A DNA stretch of 9,715 nucleotides. Source: JAYUDN01 sp043769645 (GTDB lineage: Bacteria > Patescibacteriota > Gracilibacteria > BD1-5 > UBA2023). How positions within the stretch are numbered: the stretch's first letter is position 1; each line of letters starts with the position of its first letter. Of the stretch, positions 6,766 through 9,715 are shown in pieces. Under the pieces are notes generated by a model that ran no database searches, was not told where the DNA came from, and was given only the letters and a program-made list of their open reading frames with translations. The translations under genes were made by a program, and so were the position numbers. Location of the stretch: contig JAYVJC010000027.1 in the NCBI GenBank assembly GCA_043769645.1, forward strand, positions 1 through 9,715. The letters are read 5' to 3'.

Positions 6766-6891
6766 GGTGGTAGGATCAGAATCCGAATGATCGCGAGTGT
6801 AACGAGCGTAAGAGAAGTGCTACGGATAGCACTTCGAGAAAGAGGAGAGTCGGGGGGCGACGGAGAGCCGCGAATCCCACACAGTCCACCA
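6766..6891 (+). repeat. structured unit 2 ending in a tRNA 3' tail
   Basis: The last 21 nt (6871-6891) match the tRNA-Lys 3' end with one difference and end in CCA. GGTGG (6766-6770) is complementary to CCACC (6886-6890). Internal hairpins are GATCA/TGATC, GAAGTGCTA-CGGA-TAGCACTTC (9 bp) and GTCG-GGGGG-CGAC. Order and landmarks match unit 1, although the stems differ in sequence. That is compensatory-like and hints at conserved structure. No coding potential is apparent. Confidence 0.7.
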
Positions 6892-7004
6892 AATACAATT
6901 AATAAATCTACTCTTCAAAATCCTTTGGATTTTATAGGAAGGGGAAATTTAATGTGAACCTTTGTGTAACTATTAAATTTTACTTCATCAACTAATTAGT
7001 TTTT
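6892..7004. other. short AT-rich spacer without a gene
   Basis: This spacer separates the tRNA-tail units from the convergent surface-gene cluster. It contains a small hairpin, AAAATCC-TTT-GGATTTT (6917-6933), that could be a weak terminator for unit 2. I see no reading frame or RNA gene. Confidence 0.6.
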
Positions 7005-7033
7005 AAAAACCTCACTTTGAGGTGAGGATTTTT
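7005..7033 (-). terminator. terminator of the anchored surface-protein gene
   Basis: CCTCAC (7010-7015) pairs with GTGAGG (7022-7027). Flanking A and T runs extend the stem past one A-A mismatch. It lies immediately after the stop codon at 7035-7037 of the minus-strand gene and could also act for plus-strand transcripts. Confidence 0.8.
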
Positions 7034-7034
7034 C

Positions 7035-8525
7035 TTATTCAGTAGGAGGTTTTCTTCTCTTTCGAGGAGTTGGGCTTTCTTCAACTTCCTTAGCCTTGAG
7101 TACCTTTTTCGTCCTCGTCCCTACGGGCACTGAAGCATCGATACTCTCTATGGATGGGGAAACCTTATTTTTACGACGGGTATTTTTTTCTATTTGTACT
7201 TCATCATCAAGGAGGCGTGCCTCCAATTCTGAGATCTGACGATCCCTTCTTCGAGATACAAGTATCCACAAGAACCAAGCGAGAAGGAGAAATATAAGTA
7301 TTCGACCAGAGTGAAGTCATTTTACTTGTTCAAAGTAATGAACAAAGACCGGTTTCTCATACTTCGAGGTTTGCACTTTTCCCTCTTTGTCTATATAGGA
7401 GATCTCGATATGGGCCGTGAGTTCTCGGTTCCTTTCGACGGTTCGTATGCGTTCCCATGGATAGAGAGCTCAGAGACTATTCATACTTGAGAAATACTCA
7501 TCAGGTGTCTTGTACTCGATGACGATGGTACCATCAGCCCCAATCGTCTGATACGGAAACCCGAGCCACTGAACCAGAAAATTTCGCTCAGTTCCTGGAA
7601 GGATGTTTCCAAGTTCATCATTGATCGGGATATAGTCTACTATTCTTTCCCCGATAAAAGCTCACTCGGGACTTTTTATAGTTTCTTTTCCTATCTTTAA
7701 CATTTGATTTCCGTTTTCATCGATAATAGTTATTTTTCCGCTCGGTTTGAAGTGAGTATTTCAGGAATTGGAAATGGGAACTTGAAAGTCTACAGAAAAT
7801 CTACCTTTTGGTTTTACTACTTCTACCGGAGCACTCTCAAAAGGATCAAGTTCTTCTACGAGGATATTTCATAAGTCCTGTAAATTTTTTGTATCTAGGG
7901 GATTTTTGAGGAGATTTTGCAATAGACTATTTCATACTGGACCACTGCCTCCTGCACTTCCACCTCATCCAACCGTAATCGGTCCTATATTTGGCTGTAT
8001 AATAGTATTTCCCGATACCTCTGTCAACACGAGTACTCCGATACGTCGTATGAGACCGACGGTTCCTCCTGAAGCTGTATCATTGGTACCAGGATTATTG
8101 AAGAATATAGCTCCATAATATCATCCAGGACTCGCATTTGCTGGAGCATTGAGGGTAAAAGGAACTGCCCATTCACCCTTTGGCGGAACGGTGTATGACT
8201 GGACCCCTGGAATATTTATCCAGTTTGAGAGTTTGGTTGGATCAGAGTTTGAACCAGATACCTTAGAACACTTGGGGGTTCCGTAGTTCGAATCTGGAGT
8301 ACAATCCTCTACCGTCAGAAAGAGGGTATATGGAACATCAGAATTATTGATAAACTTTACTTCTTCAGAGAGTGACTGTCCTGGATTGATTTTGAGTTCA
8401 TGCCGAATGGGAGAAACTCCAAATTCAATACGACCACTTACTCCTGCAGCGAGAGTAATGAGTGGAAAAAATATACCGACTATACCAGCAATAATTTTCG
8501 AGTGTCAGACCATATTGTAGAGCAT
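7035..8525 (-). CDS. membrane-anchored DUF916-like surface protein
   Basis: This 496-residue protein becomes visible only with UGA as Gly (nine in-frame UGA). It has a signal peptide (residues 1 to about 28, ending LITLAAGVSG). An N-terminal beta domain follows, with GRIEFGVSP, a W-x-I-P segment and the PGGYYGAIFF motif (133-142; Gly135 is UGA). A Gly-rich linker (TVGGGGSAGGSGPVG, about 184-198) leads to a second beta domain with ISNSGNTHFKPSGKI. A C-terminal membrane helix lies at about 404-423, followed by a 70-residue Lys/Arg-rich cytoplasmic tail. This layout, and the N-x-G-N-x-H-x-x-P-x-G style of domain 2, resemble DUF916/DUF3324 proteins that partner WxL surface proteins in Gram-positives. 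The function here, holding or binding surface proteins, is inferred. ATG at 8511-8513 is an alternative start four codons later. It is transcribed separately from the secreted gene upstream, with a terminator between them. Confidence 0.88.
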
Positions 8526-8542
8526 TAGGAAGTTACTGATTT

Positions 8543-8570
8543 ACTATACCAAAAAGCATCTAAAAATCAA
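8543..8570 (-). promoter_or_regulatory. promoter for the anchored surface protein
   Basis: On the minus strand, TTGATT (8565-8570) and an extended -10, TGGTATAGT (hexamer 8543-8548), are 16 bp apart. The -35 lies inside the terminator hairpin of the upstream gene. The predicted leader is only about 10 nt and contains ACTTCCT before ATG. Confidence 0.5.
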
Positions 8571-8605
8571 AAAAAGTCCCCACAAAGGGAAGACTTTTTT
8601 GATTT
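8564..8605 (-). terminator. terminator of the secreted beta-rich protein gene
   Basis: AAATC plus an A run and GTC (8564-8578) pair with GAC, a T run and GATTT (8592-8605), with a one-base bulge. Inner CCC/GGG pairs close the loop. It follows the stop codon at 8616-8618 by about 10 nt and gives a T run on the minus strand. Confidence 0.8.
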
Positions 8606-8615
8606 AATCAGTCTA

Positions 8616-9278
8616 TTAGAAGTTACCGGTGACGGTAAGAACGACGACATCAGTATAGTTTCCAGCTGGAGACTGTGCGTCTGGCTTAACCGATACACTA
8701 AATTCGAAGTCATCATTAGTAGTACCAGTAGAAAGAGCTTGTGGCTTATTTGAAGTGTATACTGTATTATTGGTTGTATTATCAGACACATCTGCAGAAA
8801 GCGTTGCAGCAGAAGTAAATCCAGTTACGGTTGAGTCACTTGCTGCCTTGAGATTTGAGGCAAAGCGGTAGCTGTCCACAACACCATCTGTATTGAGGCT
8901 GTTGAGTTGCACAGAATTATCTGTCGTGTTTGTGAGTCCACCACTCGATGAACGAGCCGTTACTGAGGCTCCATTGACTGCATTGGTTCCGAGCTCGATA
9001 GAAAGGGTACCAGTTGAGTAAGCAGCACTCGTTACATTTCCGAGATCGAGGGTTCCTGTCGATACGACCATATCCAAGGTAGGAAGAACACGAGCTTTTA
9101 TGAGCACTCCATTGACAATACCAGTTGCCGTTCCCGGGAATGTATCATTCCAGATCACTGCGCTTGTAGCACCTCATATAATAGTTCCAGTACCTATCTG
9201 GGAAGCGTGAACCATGCTTGAGAGGGAAAGAGTTGCAATCCCAGCAAAGGCAAGAGCCTTACGAATATTTGTTTGCAT
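8616..9278 (-). CDS. secreted Thr/Ser-rich beta-sandwich surface protein
   Basis: This is a 220-residue protein with a clear signal peptide (MQTNIRKALAFAGIATLSLS, cleavage likely after SMVHA at residue 25). The mature part is rich in Thr, Ser, Gly, Asn and Val with alternating patterns typical of beta strands (LDLGNVTSAAYSTGTLSIEL). It ends SPAGNYTDVVVLTVTGNF. The C-terminal G-x-Y-x-D-x-V-x-L-T-V-T pattern resembles WxL, DUF4402 and spore-coat-U-like adhesin domains. No W-x-L motif is visible, so the family is uncertain. It has no membrane anchor and no sortase motif, so it is probably released or held by the neighbouring anchored protein. One UGA-Gly codon (9174-9176) lies in the IIGGAT segment. 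A second copy starts upstream in tandem. It has its own promoter and terminator, which suits high expression. Confidence 0.9.
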
Positions 9279-9312
9279 ATGTGTATTGGGTTAAAAATTA
9301 CAATGCATAATT

Positions 9313-9341
9313 ATTTTAGCATATAAAATATTAATAGTCAA
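9313..9341 (-). promoter_or_regulatory. promoter for the secreted surface protein
   Basis: TTGACT (9336-9341) and TAAAAT (9313-9318) on the minus strand are separated by exactly 17 bp in a very AT-rich context. The predicted leader is about 27 nt. It is the best promoter match in the window. Confidence 0.7.
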
Positions 9342-9573
9342 ATATATATATAAAATATATAAAACAATAATATGTCAACTAAAGTAATACCTTTATAAAG
9401 CCATAATTCTATATATTGATAGAGTTTGAGAGGAGATTTTTTTGTAAAAATTATATATTACTTTGGGAGTTTCTTAGTAAGTAACTCTCGTTTCATATAT
9501 AAATACTTGTCTGTTGATATCACTAAAACTAGTGTCTGTAGGTTTTTATATTAAGTTGACCCTACCTACTAAC
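9342..9573. other. AT-rich intergenic region between surface paralogues
   Basis: No gene is apparent. The part nearest the promoter is an AT-rich tract of TA repeats (9342-9362). An imperfect palindrome, GAGTT (9467-9471) with AACTC (9483-9487), and a small one, CACTA (9521-9525) with TAGTG (9530-9534), could be operator sites or RNA hairpins. I cannot assign them. Confidence 0.5.
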
Positions 9574-9606
9574 AAAAATCCCCCTTCTCGTAAGAGAAGG
9601 GGGGAT
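9574..9606 (-). terminator. terminator of the second secreted surface-protein gene
   Basis: ATCCCCCTTCTC (9578-9589) pairs with GAGAAGGGGGGAT (9594-9606) around a GTAA loop, with one extra G. On the minus strand a T run follows (9574-9578). It sits about 26 bp after the stop codon of the partial gene. Confidence 0.9.
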
Positions 9607-9632
9607 CACACTCGAGGAAACGATGTGAGTGA

Positions 9633-9715
9633 CTAGAAGTTACCAGTAACGGTAAGAATAACTACATCTCGATAGTCTCCCGCCGGTGACTGAGCATTTG
9701 GCTTCGCAGATACAG
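9633..9715 (-). CDS. partial paralogue of the secreted surface protein (C-terminus only)
   Basis: The last 26 codons before a TAG stop at 9633-9635 read VSAKPNAQSPAGDYRDVVIL and then TVTGNF. Twenty-one of 26 residues equal the end of the neighbouring 220-residue protein. The substitutions are mild, for example Asn for Asp and Ile for Val, so this is a tandem duplicate that has diverged. The gene is cut by the window edge; its start, signal peptide and UGA use cannot be seen. Confidence 0.88.
   Translation of the reverse strand, partial: VSAKPNAQSPAGDYRDVVILTVTGNF

Noticed and set aside
6611..6891. Additional complete tRNA genes downstream of tRNA-Lys
   Set aside because: Only the 3' tail matches. 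There is no D-arm or anticodon arm of tRNA type in either unit, so they are not called tRNAs.
7906..8118. Plus-strand Pro-rich frame inside the surface gene
   Set aside because: It mirrors the Gly-rich linker and PGGYYGA region of the minus-strand protein, which is continuous over 496 codons with UGA as Gly.

Overview
The window comes from a bacterium that reads UGA as glycine (genetic code 25). That points to the Candidate Phyla Radiation, namely Candidatus Gracilibacteria (BD1-5) or Candidatus Absconditabacteria (SR1); I cannot choose between them from this piece. Read with the standard code, most genes look broken. Read with UGA = Gly they become intact and full length. In RadA and PilT, in-frame UGA codons sit exactly where those families have conserved glycines. 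By hand count there are about 44 in-frame UGA codons in the complete genes; all genes stop at UAA or UAG.

Layout. (1) 1-1396, plus strand: radA, a DNA-repair ATPase, preceded by a short heptamer repeat. (2) 1400-1699, minus: ybaB/ebfC, convergent with radA and only 3 bp away. (3) 1864-3822, plus: a two-gene unit made of an unrecognised Gly/Ser-rich, coiled-coil protein written with about 14 UGA codons, followed by a PilT-type pilus retraction ATPase. (4) 3893-4789, plus: a membrane protein built from three repeats of a TrbC/VirB2 pilin-like two-helix module. (5) 4940-6421, plus: a two-gene unit with a small membrane protein (DUF4381-like) and a BatA/BatB-type von Willebrand A protein. (6) 6475-6550, plus: tRNA-Lys(CUU). 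It is followed to about 6891 by two structured units that each end in a near-exact copy of the tRNA 3' end including CCA. (7) 7035-9715, minus: a cell-surface cluster. It holds a DUF916-like surface protein with signal peptide and C-terminal anchor, a small secreted beta-rich protein, and the end of a second copy of that secreted protein cut by the window edge.

How it fits together. radA and ybaB are housekeeping genes. The rest is largely envelope biology of a probably surface-attached cell: a pilus motor, pilin-like membrane modules, a Bat-like stress or envelope unit, and an anchored surface protein beside two secreted paralogues. That last set resembles the WxL/DUF916 clusters of Gram-positive bacteria in architecture.

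Expression signals. I found no purine-rich Shine-Dalgarno sequence at any start. Several starts instead follow a short pyrimidine run such as TCCT directly before ATG, and at least one looks leaderless. Good rho-independent terminators follow the tRNA, the first tRNA-tail unit and each of the three surface genes.
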